From positions 24,079 to 88,078 of the forward strand of contig CAKQOE010000004.1 in the NCBI GenBank assembly GCA_934255545.1: DNA of 64,000 bases, given 5' to 3'. This document shows, one piece after another, positions 8,462-17,635 of the stretch (positions are counted from its first letter, which is position 1; every line of letters begins with the position of its first letter). The position numbers were made by a program, and so were the translations under genes. The notes under the pieces are model-generated. The model saw only the letters and a list, made by a program, of their open reading frames with translations, had not been told where the DNA came from and did no database searches. The stretch is from an uncultured Clostridia bacterium. GTDB taxonomy: Bacteria; Bacillota; Clostridia; Peptostreptococcales; Anaerovoracaceae.

Positions 8462-10114
8462 TTGAAAAAATTTCTTCCTATTATAATGGCAGCTATGCTG
8501 GTAATGACAAATGTATGTGTGCCGGTCTTTGCGGCTACGGCTCAGCAGAGCAGTACGGGAGATACTGCTTCAGCTTCGCAGAACTCAGGACAGACGACGG
8601 GAACAGCTGATGGGGCAACCGGAGGAAGCACAGGCACGGGAACGTCTTCTGATACAGCAAACGGTGATCAGACGGCAGGAAAGCCTGCAGACGGACAGTC
8701 AGATGTAAATGCAAACGACCCGACTGGGCTCGGCATTGCAGCTGAGTCAGCAGTTCTCATAAATGCAAAGACCGGACAGATACTTTACGAGAAGGAAAAA
8801 GATAAAAAGCAGTTTCCTGCAAGCACTACAAAGGTCATGACTGCGCTGCTCACGCTTGAAAATAAAAAGGATCTCAGCGAGGTCGTTACCATAAGCCACA
8901 ATGCTTCATTTACTGAGGGGAGCAGGATATATCTGCTTGAGGGTGAAAAGGTCACCATAGAGCAGCTGCTGTATGCGATGCTTCTTGAGTCAGCAAATGA
9001 TGCAGCTATAGCGCTTGCAGAGGCTGTAGGAGGAAGCATCGACAATTTCGCGGCGATGATGAATGAGCGCGCTGAAGAGCTCGGGGCGAAAAATACTCAT
9101 TTTGAAACGCCTAACGGACTTCCTAATGACGCACATGTGACGTCAGCGTACGATCTGGCGCTTTTCGCGCAGGAAGCTATGAAAAATGAAACATTCCGAA
9201 AGATAGTATCGACGACGCAGTACGATATACCGGGTACAGAGCTGCAGCCTGAGGTGCGCCATCTCCACAATACAAACAAGCTGCTTGCCAGCACGTCAAA
9301 AGTCACTATCGACGGAGTAAGGCGCCCGTGCAAGTATGACGGCGCCATAGGTATAAAGACCGGTTATACGAAAGCAGCTCAGAGCTGTCTCGTAGCCGGA
9401 GCTGAACGCGACGGCATGGAGGTCATAGGCGTTATACTTAAATCAACGCCTGAAAGCCAGTATCCTGATATGATAAAGCTGCTCGATCACGGCTTCAATA
9501 ATTATAAATCAGTAAAGCTTTGCAGCGCAGGCGATGAGGTAGGCGACATACCTGTTATCTCAGGCTCAAAAAAATCAGTGAAGGCTGTTGTTGATGAAGA
9601 CATATATGTTTCAGCTAAGAAAGACGGAAGTGATGAGCCGGATGCTTCTGAGTTTACGTACAAGCTTGACGTCAGCGATATGCAGGCTCCTTTTGAAGGT
9701 GGAGAACCTGCCGGAACTGTGACTGTATATCAGGGTGATACTGCTCTGGGGACTTATGATGTGTTTACGGCAGACAGTGTGAGCCTGTCGGCGGGGAAAA
9801 ACTTCCTTAACAGTATGAAAAATATACATATACCTGTTTTCATGCTCGGCGTGGTATTTGTGATAGTCGTGATCGCAGTTTATCTGGGATTTGCACTCAA
9901 GGTACGCAGAGAAAACCGGAGAGCGCGCGCAGCGAGAAGTGCAAAGCGGGAGGAGCGCCGCAGGCAGGAAGCCGAATATGAAGCTCAGCAGATGAACAAC
10001 AGTGATAATATTTTATCAGGATATTACAAGAGTAAGCAGGCAGAAATGCTTGGAAAGCATCCTCAGAGGATGCCGGGAGAAAAAAATATAAAAAACGGGC
10101 TGCAGAAAAAATAA
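8462..10114 (+). CDS. D-alanyl-D-alanine carboxypeptidase (S11, PBP5 type)
   Basis: This secreted, membrane-anchored penicillin-binding protein trims the terminal D-Ala from peptidoglycan stem peptides. The chosen TTG start (AGAGGGGG nine bases upstream) opens a clean signal peptide ending VCVPVFA; an open frame continues 26 codons upstream with alternative starts and poor ribosome binding sites. A roughly 60-residue Thr/Gly/Ser-rich linker follows. The S11 active-site motifs are present in order: STTK (nucleophile Ser), SAN, and KTGYT. A PBP5-like C-terminal domain follows, then a transmembrane helix around FMLGVVFVIVVIAVYLGF and a basic cytoplasmic tail. The long basic C-terminal tail is more than a simple anchor. 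Confidence 0.9.
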   Translation: MKKFLPIIMAAMLVMTNVCVPVFAATAQQSSTGDTASASQNSGQTTGTADGATGGSTGTGTSSDTANGDQTAGKPADGQSDVNANDPTGLGIAAESAVLINAKTGQILYEKEKDKKQFPASTTKVMTALLTLENKKDLSEVVTISHNASFTEGSRIYLLEGEKVTIEQLLYAMLLESANDAAIALAEAVGGSIDNFAAMMNERAEELGAKNTHFETPNGLPNDAHVTSAYDLALFAQEAMKNETFRKIVSTTQYDIPGTELQPEVRHLHNTNKLLASTSKVTIDGVRRPCKYDGAIGIKTGYTKAAQSCLVAGAERDGMEVIGVILKSTPESQYPDMIKLLDHGFNNYKSVKLCSAGDEVGDIPVISGSKKSVKAVVDEDIYVSAKKDGSDEPDASEFTYKLDVSDMQAPFEGGEPAGTVTVYQGDTALGTYDVFTADSVSLSAGKNFLNSMKNIHIPVFMLGVVFVIVVIAVYLGFALKVRRENRRARAARSAKREERRRQEAEYEAQQMNNSDNILSGYYKSKQAEMLGKHPQRMPGEKNIKNGLQKK

Positions 10115-10264
10115 ATATTACGCAGGCGGCGACGCCTGATATATTAAAAATTTCCCATATATTAGACATTAATGTAATAATTTATGATAAGTTTGTCAAA
10201 AATAACTATCAGTAATTACAATTCAACTTGTAAAAAAACTTAATGAATTTGTAAAATCTAACAA

Positions 10265-10297
10265 ACAGAGTTCCAACTTCAGGAACTCTGTTTTTTG
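10265..10297 (+). terminator. Terminator between carboxypeptidase and hydrogenase genes
   Basis: Perfect 10-bp stem ACAGAGTTCC / GGAACTCTGT, 7-base loop and a T6 run. It lies 150 bases after the carboxypeptidase stop; nothing else was seen in the AT-rich stretch between them. Confidence 0.85.
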
Positions 10298-10326
10298 TTG
10301 CAAAATAAGGAAAGTTTTGATAAAAT
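10298..10326 (+). promoter_or_regulatory. Probable promoter of the hydrogenase operon
   Basis: TTGCAA, exactly 17 bases and TAAAAT lie directly after the terminator, about 115 bases upstream of hydC. Confidence 0.6.
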
Positions 10327-10442
10327 ATGTGGACGCGGTAAGAGGAAATTGATTTAATTTTTGTGTTTTTTTTGTCAGTTTTTACGAATATCAGATCCAT
10401 TGCCGCAGCTGAAAAGACAACATTCATGGGAGGTATGATTGA

Positions 10443-10934
10443 ATGAGTACTAAAAGGAAGGTCGAAATCACAGACCAGCAGATGTCCGACATCATCGCCA
10501 TTATTGATAAATACAGAGATGATCAGGGTGCGTTGATTCCTGTTCTTCACGAAGTTCAGGACTACTTCGGATATCTTCCGATCGAAGTTCAGAAGGTTAT
10601 TTCAGATGAACTGCATGTTCCACTGGCAGAGATCTACGGTGTAGTTACATTCTACGCTCGTTTCTCTACTCAGCCTAAGGGCAAGTACGCTGTAAGCGTA
10701 TGTATGGGTACTGCATGTTACGTTAAGGGCGCAGGCAAGATACTTGAGAAGTTTGAGAACGCTCTCGGTATCAAGGCGGGCGAAGTTACTGACGACGGTA
10801 TGTTCAGCCTTGATGCGTGCAGATGCATCGGTGCATGCGGTCTGGCTCCTGTTGCTACAGTTAACGGTGAAGTTTACGGTAAGCTCGTTCAGGCTGACGT
10901 CCAGACTATCTGCGACAAGTATATGAACGAATAG
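10443..10934 (+). CDS. hydC: NADH-linked [FeFe]-hydrogenase subunit C (NuoE-like, [2Fe-2S])
   Basis: This 163-residue thioredoxin-fold ferredoxin resembles complex I subunit NuoE and the HydC subunit of trimeric electron-bifurcating hydrogenases. An N-terminal helical bundle is followed by the [2Fe-2S] ligands Cys87, Cys92, Cys128 and Cys132 (C-x4-C, C-x3-C). GGGAGG precedes the ATG. It begins the operon hydC-hydB-hydA and would relay electrons within the cytoplasmic complex that couples NADH and reduced ferredoxin oxidation to H2 formation (role from the family). Confidence 0.93.
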   Translation: MSTKRKVEITDQQMSDIIAIIDKYRDDQGALIPVLHEVQDYFGYLPIEVQKVISDELHVPLAEIYGVVTFYARFSTQPKGKYAVSVCMGTACYVKGAGKILEKFENALGIKAGEVTDDGMFSLDACRCIGACGLAPVATVNGEVYGKLVQADVQTICDKYMNE

Positions 10935-10957
10935 TTTGAACGGGAGGTATTTTTATA

Positions 10958-12841
10958 ATGAAGACAATAGCAGAACTCGCTGAACTCAGAGAAGCATCTT
11001 ATGCTAAAGTTCACATGAGAGAGGATAACAAGGAAACTACTGATAAGGTAAAGAGACACGTACTCCTCTGCGGCGGTACAGGATGTCTTTCATCACACTC
11101 AGAACAGCTCAAGGAACGTCTTGATGAAAAGCTGAATGAGTACGGCATCGCTGACCAGGTACAGACTATCATGACAGGCTGCTTCGGTCTCTGCGCTGAA
11201 GGTCCTATCGTAGTTGTATATCCTGAAGGTACTATGTACTCAAAGGTAACACCTAAGGACATCGAAGAGATCGCTGAAAAGCACGTTAAGGACGGTCAGA
11301 TCGTAGAACGCTGCCTTATCGGTCACGGCGAAGAATCATATGATGAAGAAGGAAACAGGAAGGAAGCTATCGACTTCTTCCACAGCCAGAAGAGAGTAGC
11401 TCTCAGAAACTGCGGACGTATAAATCCTGAAAACATTGATGAATATATTGCATTTGACGGTTACAAGGCTCTCGGCAAGGTCCTCACTGAAATGACTCCT
11501 GAGCAGGTCATCCAGACTGTAAAGGACTCAGGTCTGAGAGGAAGAGGCGGCGCAGGCTTCCCTACAGGTCAGAAGTGGACTTTCGCTGCTGCATCAAAGG
11601 GCGATATCAAGTATGTTGCATGTAATGCCGATGAAGGTGACCCGGGCGCATTCATGGACAGATCTATCCTCGAAGGCGACCCACACTCAGTTCTCGAAGC
11701 TATGGCTATCGCAGGCTATGCAGTAGGCGCTCATCAGGGTTACATATATGTAAGAGCTGAATATCCTACAGCTGTACACAGACTGAATATCGCTATCGAT
11801 CAGGCTCACGAGTATGGCCTCCTCGGTAAGGATATCTTCGGTTCAGGCTTTGATTTCGATATCGAGCTCAGACTCGGCGCAGGCGCATTCGTATGCGGCG
11901 AAGAAACAGCTCTGATGAACTCTATCGAAGGTATGAGAGGCGAACCTCGTCCACGTCCGCCATTCCCTGCATCAAAGGGTATCTTCGGAAAGCCTTCTAT
12001 GCTGAACAACGTAGAAACTTATGCTAATATCTGTCCTATCATCCTGAACGGCGCTGACTGGTTCGCTAATATGGGTACAGAAAAGTCAAAGGGTACTAAG
12101 GTATTCGCAGTAGGCGGCAAGATCAACAACACAGGTCTCGTAGAGATCGAGATGGGTACTCCGCTCAGAGAAGTTATCTACAATATCGGCGGCGGCGTTC
12201 CGGGCGGCAAGAAGTTCAAGGCTGCTCAGACAGGCGGTCCTTCAGGTGGATGCATCCCTGCATCACTTATCGACACACCTATGACATATGATGACCTCAG
12301 CGCGATCGGTTCAATGATGGGTTCAGGCGGTCTTATCGTAATGAACGAAGATGACTGCATGGTAGATATCGCAAAGTTCTTCCTCGAATTCACAGTTGAT
12401 GAATCTTGCGGTAAGTGCCCTCCATGCCGTATCGGTACTAAGAGGATGCTCGAGATCCTTGAAAAGATCACAGACGGAAGAGGCGAGCTCGAAGATATCG
12501 ATAAGCTCGAAACACTCGCTAAGAATATCAAGGCATCTGCACTCTGCGGTCTCGGCCAGACAGCTCCAAACCCTGTACTGAGCACACTCAGATACTTCAG
12601 AGACGAGTATATCGCTCACGTAGTAGACAAGAAGTGTCCTGCAGGCGTATGTAAGAACCTCATCCAGATCAAGATCAATCCTGACATCTGTAAGAGCTGC
12701 GGCATCTGCGCAAAGATCTGCCCTGCTACTTGCATCAGCGGTCAGAAGAAGGTTCCTTACGTTATCGATCAGTCAAGATGTCTCAAGTGCGGCGCTTGTA
12801 TCGAAAAGTGCCCATTCAAGGCGATTTCAAAGGAAGCTTAA
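10958..12841 (+). CDS. hydB: NADH-linked [FeFe]-hydrogenase subunit B (NuoF-like flavoprotein)
   Basis: This flavoprotein subunit would oxidise or reduce NAD(H) and is the proposed bifurcation site of HydABC. In its 627 residues: an N-terminal thioredoxin-like [2Fe-2S] domain (Cys38, Cys43, Cys75, Cys79), the FMN/NADH core with GRGGAGFPTG at 195-204 and CNADEGDPGAFMDR at 222-235, a [4Fe-4S] motif SCGKCPPCRIG near 482, and two C-terminal ferredoxin motifs (CKSCGICAKICP, CLKCGACIEKCP). That is the typical HydB layout, longer than NuoF. It starts 23 bases after hydC behind GGGAGG. Without hydA next door it could be mistaken for a formate dehydrogenase or complex I subunit. Confidence 0.95.
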   Translation: MKTIAELAELREASYAKVHMREDNKETTDKVKRHVLLCGGTGCLSSHSEQLKERLDEKLNEYGIADQVQTIMTGCFGLCAEGPIVVVYPEGTMYSKVTPKDIEEIAEKHVKDGQIVERCLIGHGEESYDEEGNRKEAIDFFHSQKRVALRNCGRINPENIDEYIAFDGYKALGKVLTEMTPEQVIQTVKDSGLRGRGGAGFPTGQKWTFAAASKGDIKYVACNADEGDPGAFMDRSILEGDPHSVLEAMAIAGYAVGAHQGYIYVRAEYPTAVHRLNIAIDQAHEYGLLGKDIFGSGFDFDIELRLGAGAFVCGEETALMNSIEGMRGEPRPRPPFPASKGIFGKPSMLNNVETYANICPIILNGADWFANMGTEKSKGTKVFAVGGKINNTGLVEIEMGTPLREVIYNIGGGVPGGKKFKAAQTGGPSGGCIPASLIDTPMTYDDLSAIGSMMGSGGLIVMNEDDCMVDIAKFFLEFTVDESCGKCPPCRIGTKRMLEILEKITDGRGELEDIDKLETLAKNIKASALCGLGQTAPNPVLSTLRYFRDEYIAHVVDKKCPAGVCKNLIQIKINPDICKSCGICAKICPATCISGQKKVPYVIDQSRCLKCGACIEKCPFKAISKEA

Positions 12842-12849
12842 TGCTGCAT

Positions 12850-12946
12850 GATCCCGGCCGGCTGTCCAGGAACCGATCGGGATCGATATATACTAATAGT
12901 TCTACTATAAAGCTATTGTTAAGAAAATGCTGCGCCCGATGCGCAG
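12850..12946 (+). promoter_or_regulatory. Hairpins in the hydB-hydA gap
   Basis: GATCCC at 12850 pairs with GGGATC at 12879. CTGCGC at 12930 pairs with GCGCAG at 12941, the latter running into the AGGGGG ribosome binding site of hydA. These could stabilise the mRNA end or tune HydA translation; the role is inference. Confidence 0.4.
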
Positions 12947-12955
12947 GGGGTATTT

Positions 12956-14698
12956 ATGAAGATGTTAAATATTACAATCGACGGTGTTGCAGTTCAGGTA
13001 CCTGAAGGAACTACCGTACTTGAGGCTGCAAAGCAGGCAGGGATCAATATTCCTACGCTCTGCTATCTTAAAAATATAAACGAGATAGGAGCATGCAGAA
13101 TGTGTCTCGTTGAGATAAAGGGCGCTAAGGCTCTTCAGACTGCGTGCGTATATCCTGTAGCTGAAGGAAATGAGATCTATACTTCTTCACCTGCAGTAAG
13201 AGAGGCAAGAAAGATGAACCTCAGCCTCCTTCTTTCAAACCACAAGAAGGAATGTCTTACATGCGACAGAAATAAGAACTGCGAGCTTCAGACTCTTTCT
13301 GAAGAGCTCAGCATAAAGGAGATGCCGTTTGAGGGCGCTTCATGCGAGCTTCCTATCGATGATTCTTCCGTATCTATCGTTAAGGATCCTCAGAAGTGCA
13401 TACTCTGCAAGCGCTGCATCGCTGTATGTAAGAACGTACAGTCAGTAGGGATCATCGATGCTGTAAACAGAGGCTTCGTTACTACTATCGAGCCTGCATT
13501 CGGTCAGAAGCTCGGCGAAGCTGCATGCGTAAACTGCGGACAGTGCGTAGTATCATGTCCTGTAGGCGCTCTTACTGAGAAGAGCAATATACAGAATGTA
13601 TGGGATGCTATCGGCGATCCTGAGAAGACAGTTCTCGTTCAGACTGCTCCTGCAGTAAGAGCTGCTCTTGGTGAAGAGTTCGGTATGGAGATAGGTACTG
13701 CTGTTACTTCACAGATGGTAGGAGCACTCAGAAGACTTGGTTTTGATAAGGTATTTGATACTGATACAGGCGCTGACGTTACTATCCTCGAAGAAGGCAC
13801 AGAACTCATCAACAGGATCAAGAACGGCGGCAAGCTGCCACTGATCACATCATGCAGCCCTGGCTGGATCAAGTTCTGCGAACATTATTATCCTGAATTC
13901 ATCGATAACCTTTCAAGCTGCAAGTCTCCACACGAGATGTTCGGCGCTCTGCTCAAGACTTACTATGCAGAGAAGGAAGGCCTCGATCCTAAGAATATCG
14001 TAACTGTATCTATCATGCCATGCGTAGCTAAGAAGTTCGAAGCTGCAAGACCTGAGCTTTCAAACGAAGGCATGCAGGATGTTGACTACGTTCTGACTAC
14101 AAGAGAGCTCGCAAGGATGATCAGAGAAGCATGCATCGACTTTAACCAGTGCGAAGGCGAATTCGACGTTCCATTCGGTCCTGCTTCAGGTGCCGCTGTT
14201 ATCTTCGGCGCTACAGGCGGCGTAATGGAAGCTGCTCTGAGAACTGTTGCAGACGTGCTTACAGGTACAGACGTACAGCAGATCGAGTACCACGACGTAA
14301 GAGGCCTCGAAGGCATCAAGGAAGCAGCTGTAGACCTCGGAAACGGTACAGTTATAAAGGCAGCTGTAGCTCACGGACTCGGCAATGCGCGCGAACTCCT
14401 TGATAAGATCAAGGCAGGCGAAGCTGACTATCAGTTCGTTGAGATCATGGCATGTCCGGGCGGCTGTGTAAACGGCGGCGGTCAGCCTATCCAGCCTTCA
14501 AGAGTTACTAACTGGATCGACCTGAGAGCTGAAAGAGCTAAGGCTCTCTACTCAGAGGACGAAAGACTTACTATCAGAAAGTCTCACAAGAATCCTGTTG
14601 TTATGGATCATATTTATGGTGAGTATCTCGGTGAACCTGGAAGTGAAAAGGCTCATCACCTGCTCCATACTACATATACAAAGAGAGATCATTTCTAG
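12956..14698 (+). CDS. hydA: [FeFe]-hydrogenase catalytic subunit
   Basis: The catalytic subunit reduces protons to H2 at the H-cluster. The 580-residue chain has an N-terminal [2Fe-2S] ferredoxin domain, a His/Cys [4Fe-4S] segment (NHKKECLTCDRNKNC), two ferredoxin-type [4Fe-4S] motifs (CILCKRCIAVC, CVNCGQCVVSC), then the H-cluster signatures TSCSPGW near residue 298, MPCVAKK near 353 and ACPGGCVNGGGQP near 498. The L1 signature is TSCSPGW rather than the more common TSCCPAW, a known variant. All cluster cysteines are intact. A strong terminator follows. Maturases HydE, HydF and HydG are not in this window. Confidence 0.96.
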   Translation: MKMLNITIDGVAVQVPEGTTVLEAAKQAGINIPTLCYLKNINEIGACRMCLVEIKGAKALQTACVYPVAEGNEIYTSSPAVREARKMNLSLLLSNHKKECLTCDRNKNCELQTLSEELSIKEMPFEGASCELPIDDSSVSIVKDPQKCILCKRCIAVCKNVQSVGIIDAVNRGFVTTIEPAFGQKLGEAACVNCGQCVVSCPVGALTEKSNIQNVWDAIGDPEKTVLVQTAPAVRAALGEEFGMEIGTAVTSQMVGALRRLGFDKVFDTDTGADVTILEEGTELINRIKNGGKLPLITSCSPGWIKFCEHYYPEFIDNLSSCKSPHEMFGALLKTYYAEKEGLDPKNIVTVSIMPCVAKKFEAARPELSNEGMQDVDYVLTTRELARMIREACIDFNQCEGEFDVPFGPASGAAVIFGATGGVMEAALRTVADVLTGTDVQQIEYHDVRGLEGIKEAAVDLGNGTVIKAAVAHGLGNARELLDKIKAGEADYQFVEIMACPGGCVNGGGQPIQPSRVTNWIDLRAERAKALYSEDERLTIRKSHKNPVVMDHIYGEYLGEPGSEKAHHLLHTTYTKRDHF

Positions 14699-14729
14699 TA
14701 CGTATATTTAACAATTTTTAAAATCTTGA

Positions 14730-14757
14730 CGGGCTGCCGGGAGGCGGCCCGTTTTTT
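14730..14757 (+). terminator. Terminator of the hydrogenase operon
   Basis: The stem CGGGCTGCC / GGCGGCCCG (one G-T pair) around a GGGA loop is followed by T6. Confidence 0.9.
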
Positions 14758-14870
14758 GTGTTTGTGATGTTGTGGAGCGCGGCCCGGATGGGCGGCGCGG
14801 TGCGGGTATACCGCCGGTGACGGCGAAAGCGTATGCTAAAATGCATTAATGCGGTAAATTGAAAAAGCGG

Positions 14871-14899
14871 TTTAAATGAATAAGATTTTATTGTATAAT
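14871..14899 (+). promoter_or_regulatory. Probable promoter for the sulfhydrylase gene
   Basis: TTTAAA, 17 bases and TATAAT. The transcript would carry a leader of about 180 bases. Confidence 0.5.
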
Positions 14900-14916
14900 T
14901 AAAAAATACAGCTTGC

Positions 14917-14931
14917 GTCGGCCCGGCCGAC
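14917..14931. repeat. GC palindrome (member 4)
   Basis: Perfect 7+1+7 palindrome GTCGGCC-c-GGCCGAC at the beginning of the sulfhydrylase leader. Confidence 0.6.
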
Positions 14932-15088
14932 GGGAGCATGTGTAAAAGATGCTTAAAAGGAGCCGCGCAGAGCGGCTTTATGGTTATGTGCGGAGCACGC
15001 TGCAGGAGCGCTTGTACTGTTTCCGCGGTGACGCGGGGCATGCTGCGGTGCATTATTCATGCAGGATAGCTTCGGGAAGGAATTAATT
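14932..15088 (+). other. Structured leader of the sulfhydrylase gene, no known riboswitch recognised
   Basis: The leader holds a 6-bp stem AGCCGC / GCGGCT at 14961-14977 and further GC-rich potential stems. The conserved blocks of SAM riboswitches or T-boxes, common before this gene in Firmicutes, are absent. Confidence 0.35.
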
Positions 15089-16375
15089 ATGGAAAATTTT
15101 AAAATTGGAACTAAGTGCGTACAGGCAGGATATACACCGGGCAACGGCGAGCCGAGACAAGTGCCTATCATACAGTCTACTACTTTCAAATACGCTACGA
15201 GCGAGGATATGGGAAAGCTTTTTGACCTCGAGGCTGAGGGTTATTTCTATACTCGCCTGCAGAACCCTACGAACGACCACGTAGCGGCTAAGATCGCTGC
15301 CATGGAGGGCGGTACGGCTGCTATGCTTACGTCTTCCGGACAGGCGGCCAATTTCTTTGCACTGTTCAATATATGTAATGCAGGGGATCATATAGTTGCT
15401 TCTTCATCTATTTACGGAGGAACTTTCAATCTGATCTCTGTTACTATGGCGAAGATGGGTATCGAGACTACATTTGTGTCTCCTGATGCTACAGAGGAAG
15501 AGCTGAACGCGGCGTTCAGGCCTAATACAAAGGTGATGTTTGGCGAGACTATAGCGAATCCTGCGCTTACAGTCCTCGATATAGAGCTTTTCGCGAAGTG
15601 CGCTCATGCGCACGGCGTTCCGCTGATCGTTGACAATACGTTCCCGACGCCTGTAAACTGCCGTCCTATCGAGTGGGGCGCAGACATAGTAACTCATTCT
15701 ACTACGAAGTACATGGACGGCCACGGCGCGGCTGTGGGCGGCGCTATCGTTGACAGCGGCAAATTTGACTGGATGGCTCACGCTGACAAGTATCCGGGTC
15801 TCTGCACTCCTGACGAAAGCTACCATGGCATAACTTACGCTGAAAAGTTCGGCAAGGAAGGCGCTTTTATAACTAAGTGTACGGCGCAGCTCATGCGCGA
15901 CCTCGGCTCTATACAGTCGCCGCAGAACGCGTTCATACTCAACCTCGGTCTTGAATCGCTGCATGTAAGGATGCCTAAGCACGTTGAGAACGGCCAGGCC
16001 GTTGCAGAGTTCCTGTCAAAGCATGAGAAGGTTGCTTATGTAAATTATTCAGGGCTTCCGGGGGACAAGTATTATGAGCGCGCTCAGAAGTATCTGCCAA
16101 ACGGCGGCTGCGGCGTTGTTTCATTCGGGCTCAAGGGCGGCCGCGAGGCTGCTTCTACGTTTATGAAAAATCTTAAGCTTGGCGCTATAGAGACTCATGT
16201 TGCTGACGCGCGCACATGCTGCCTGAATCCTGCGACTTCTACGCACAGGCAGATGACTGACGAGCAGCTTGCTGAGGCGGGCGTTCCTGCTGAGCTTATA
16301 CGTATAAGCCTCGGACTTGAAGATAAAGAAGATCTTATCGCTGATATTTCTGCTGCGCTTGACGCTATAAAGTAA
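15089..16375 (+). CDS. O-acetylhomoserine aminocarboxypropyltransferase (homocysteine synthase)
   Basis: This Cys/Met-metabolism PLP enzyme makes homocysteine from O-acetylhomoserine and sulfide, and some homologues also make cysteine. The 428-residue length fits the MetY type rather than the shorter MetB/MetC type. The opening FKIGTKCVQAGYTPGNGEPR, the LTSSGQAANFFA region, the PLP lysine in HSTTKYMDGHG and the C-terminal HRQMTDEQLAEAGV match the family. The frame is open ten codons upstream, but GGGAAGG before this ATG and the conserved N-terminus decide the start. It stands alone behind a long leader. Confidence 0.93.
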   Translation: MENFKIGTKCVQAGYTPGNGEPRQVPIIQSTTFKYATSEDMGKLFDLEAEGYFYTRLQNPTNDHVAAKIAAMEGGTAAMLTSSGQAANFFALFNICNAGDHIVASSSIYGGTFNLISVTMAKMGIETTFVSPDATEEELNAAFRPNTKVMFGETIANPALTVLDIELFAKCAHAHGVPLIVDNTFPTPVNCRPIEWGADIVTHSTTKYMDGHGAAVGGAIVDSGKFDWMAHADKYPGLCTPDESYHGITYAEKFGKEGAFITKCTAQLMRDLGSIQSPQNAFILNLGLESLHVRMPKHVENGQAVAEFLSKHEKVAYVNYSGLPGDKYYERAQKYLPNGGCGVVSFGLKGGREAASTFMKNLKLGAIETHVADARTCCLNPATSTHRQMTDEQLAEAGVPAELIRISLGLEDKEDLIADISAALDAIK

Positions 16376-16481
16376 CAGATCGTCAATGATCGGAAAATGA
16401 CGGTGCTCCGAATGGGAGCATGCGATCCATTTCAGCTGATCAGCGTCAGAGGTCAGCGGATGCTGAAAGGAGAAATAAATT

Positions 16482-17633
16482 ATGACAAGATTTATGAGTG
16501 AGCTTGCTGCTTCGCTTGAGCCTTATGTGCCGGGTGAGCAGCCTAAGGATAAAAAATATATAAAGCTCAATACGAATGAAAATCCGTATCCGCCTTCACA
16601 GAAGGTCCTGGGAGCGATAGCGTCGGCATCCGCCGACCTCAGGCTTTATCCTGACCCTGACGCTACTGCCGTACGCAGCGCTGTTGCAAAGCACTGCTGC
16701 CGCGCGCTCGGCCTGACCGGCGGTGACGCCGTGGATGAGGACAATGTATTCGTGGGGAACGGTTCTGACGAGGTCCTGGCGTTTATATTCCCGACATTCT
16801 TTAAGGGCAAGAAAATAGCGTTTGCAGATATAACATACAGCTTTTATCCTGTTTATTCGGCGCTTTTTGAAATACCTTATGAAAAGCTGCCGCTCCTGGA
16901 TGACTTTTCGATAAATACGGATCAATACGTGAAGGATATACCCGGCGGAGCGCATGGGAGCATCGGTGGCATACTGCTGTGCAATCCAAATGCTCCGACG
17001 GGACGCGCGCTGCCGCTTGCGGATATAGAGCGGATAGTTAAGGCTAACGCAGACCGTATCGTTATAGTTGATGAAGCTTATGTAGATTTCGGAGCAGAGT
17101 CGGCTGTTTCACTTGTGAATAAATACGATAACCTGCTTGTGACGCAGACGCTCTCAAAGTCGCGCCAGCTTGCGGGTATGAGAGTCGGCATCGCTATAGG
17201 CTGTAAGGACCTGATAGCGGCACTGAATGCTGTGAAAAATTCATTTAATTCATACACTGCAGATAGGCTCGGTATTGCGGCGGCAACGGCTGCGTTTGAT
17301 GACGATGAGTATTTTAATGATACGAGGGCAAAGATAATAGCTGCGCGGGAGCACGTTACTGAGGAGCTCCGCTCACTTGGTTTTGATGTGATCCCATCGA
17401 GCGCGAACTTTATATTCGCTCAGCCGCCTGCTTTTGAGCATGCTCCGGGAGGTTCTGGCAGCGAAACTGATGCGGGCGCGATGTTCAGGATGCTCCGTGA
17501 GGCTGGCGTGCTTGTAAGGTATTTCAACAAGCCGCGTATCAATAACCGCCTGCGTATAACTATCGGTACTGACGATGAGATGGCGGCATTGGTCGAGGCT
17601 GTAAAAGATATACTCGGAAAGCAGGTAGGATAG
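16482..17633 (+). CDS. hisC: Histidinol-phosphate aminotransferase
   Basis: This PLP enzyme converts imidazole acetol-phosphate to histidinol phosphate in histidine synthesis. It has 383 residues with the family opening KLNTNENPYPPS, the NPNAPTGRAL motif, DEAYVDF and the Schiff-base lysine in TLSKSRQLAGMRVG. AAAGGAG precedes the ATG. No other histidine genes are near, so a broad role with aromatic amino acids is possible. The Nudix gene begins two bases after its stop, so the two are an operon. Confidence 0.9.
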   Translation: MTRFMSELAASLEPYVPGEQPKDKKYIKLNTNENPYPPSQKVLGAIASASADLRLYPDPDATAVRSAVAKHCCRALGLTGGDAVDEDNVFVGNGSDEVLAFIFPTFFKGKKIAFADITYSFYPVYSALFEIPYEKLPLLDDFSINTDQYVKDIPGGAHGSIGGILLCNPNAPTGRALPLADIERIVKANADRIVIVDEAYVDFGAESAVSLVNKYDNLLVTQTLSKSRQLAGMRVGIAIGCKDLIAALNAVKNSFNSYTADRLGIAAATAAFDDDEYFNDTRAKIIAAREHVTEELRSLGFDVIPSSANFIFAQPPAFEHAPGGSGSETDAGAMFRMLREAGVLVRYFNKPRINNRLRITIGTDDEMAALVEAVKDILGKQVG

Positions 17634-17635
17634 AT

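Noticed and set aside
14900..15088. A SAM riboswitch or T-box before the sulfhydrylase gene.
   Set aside because: The conserved core blocks of these elements are not present, although the leader is structured.
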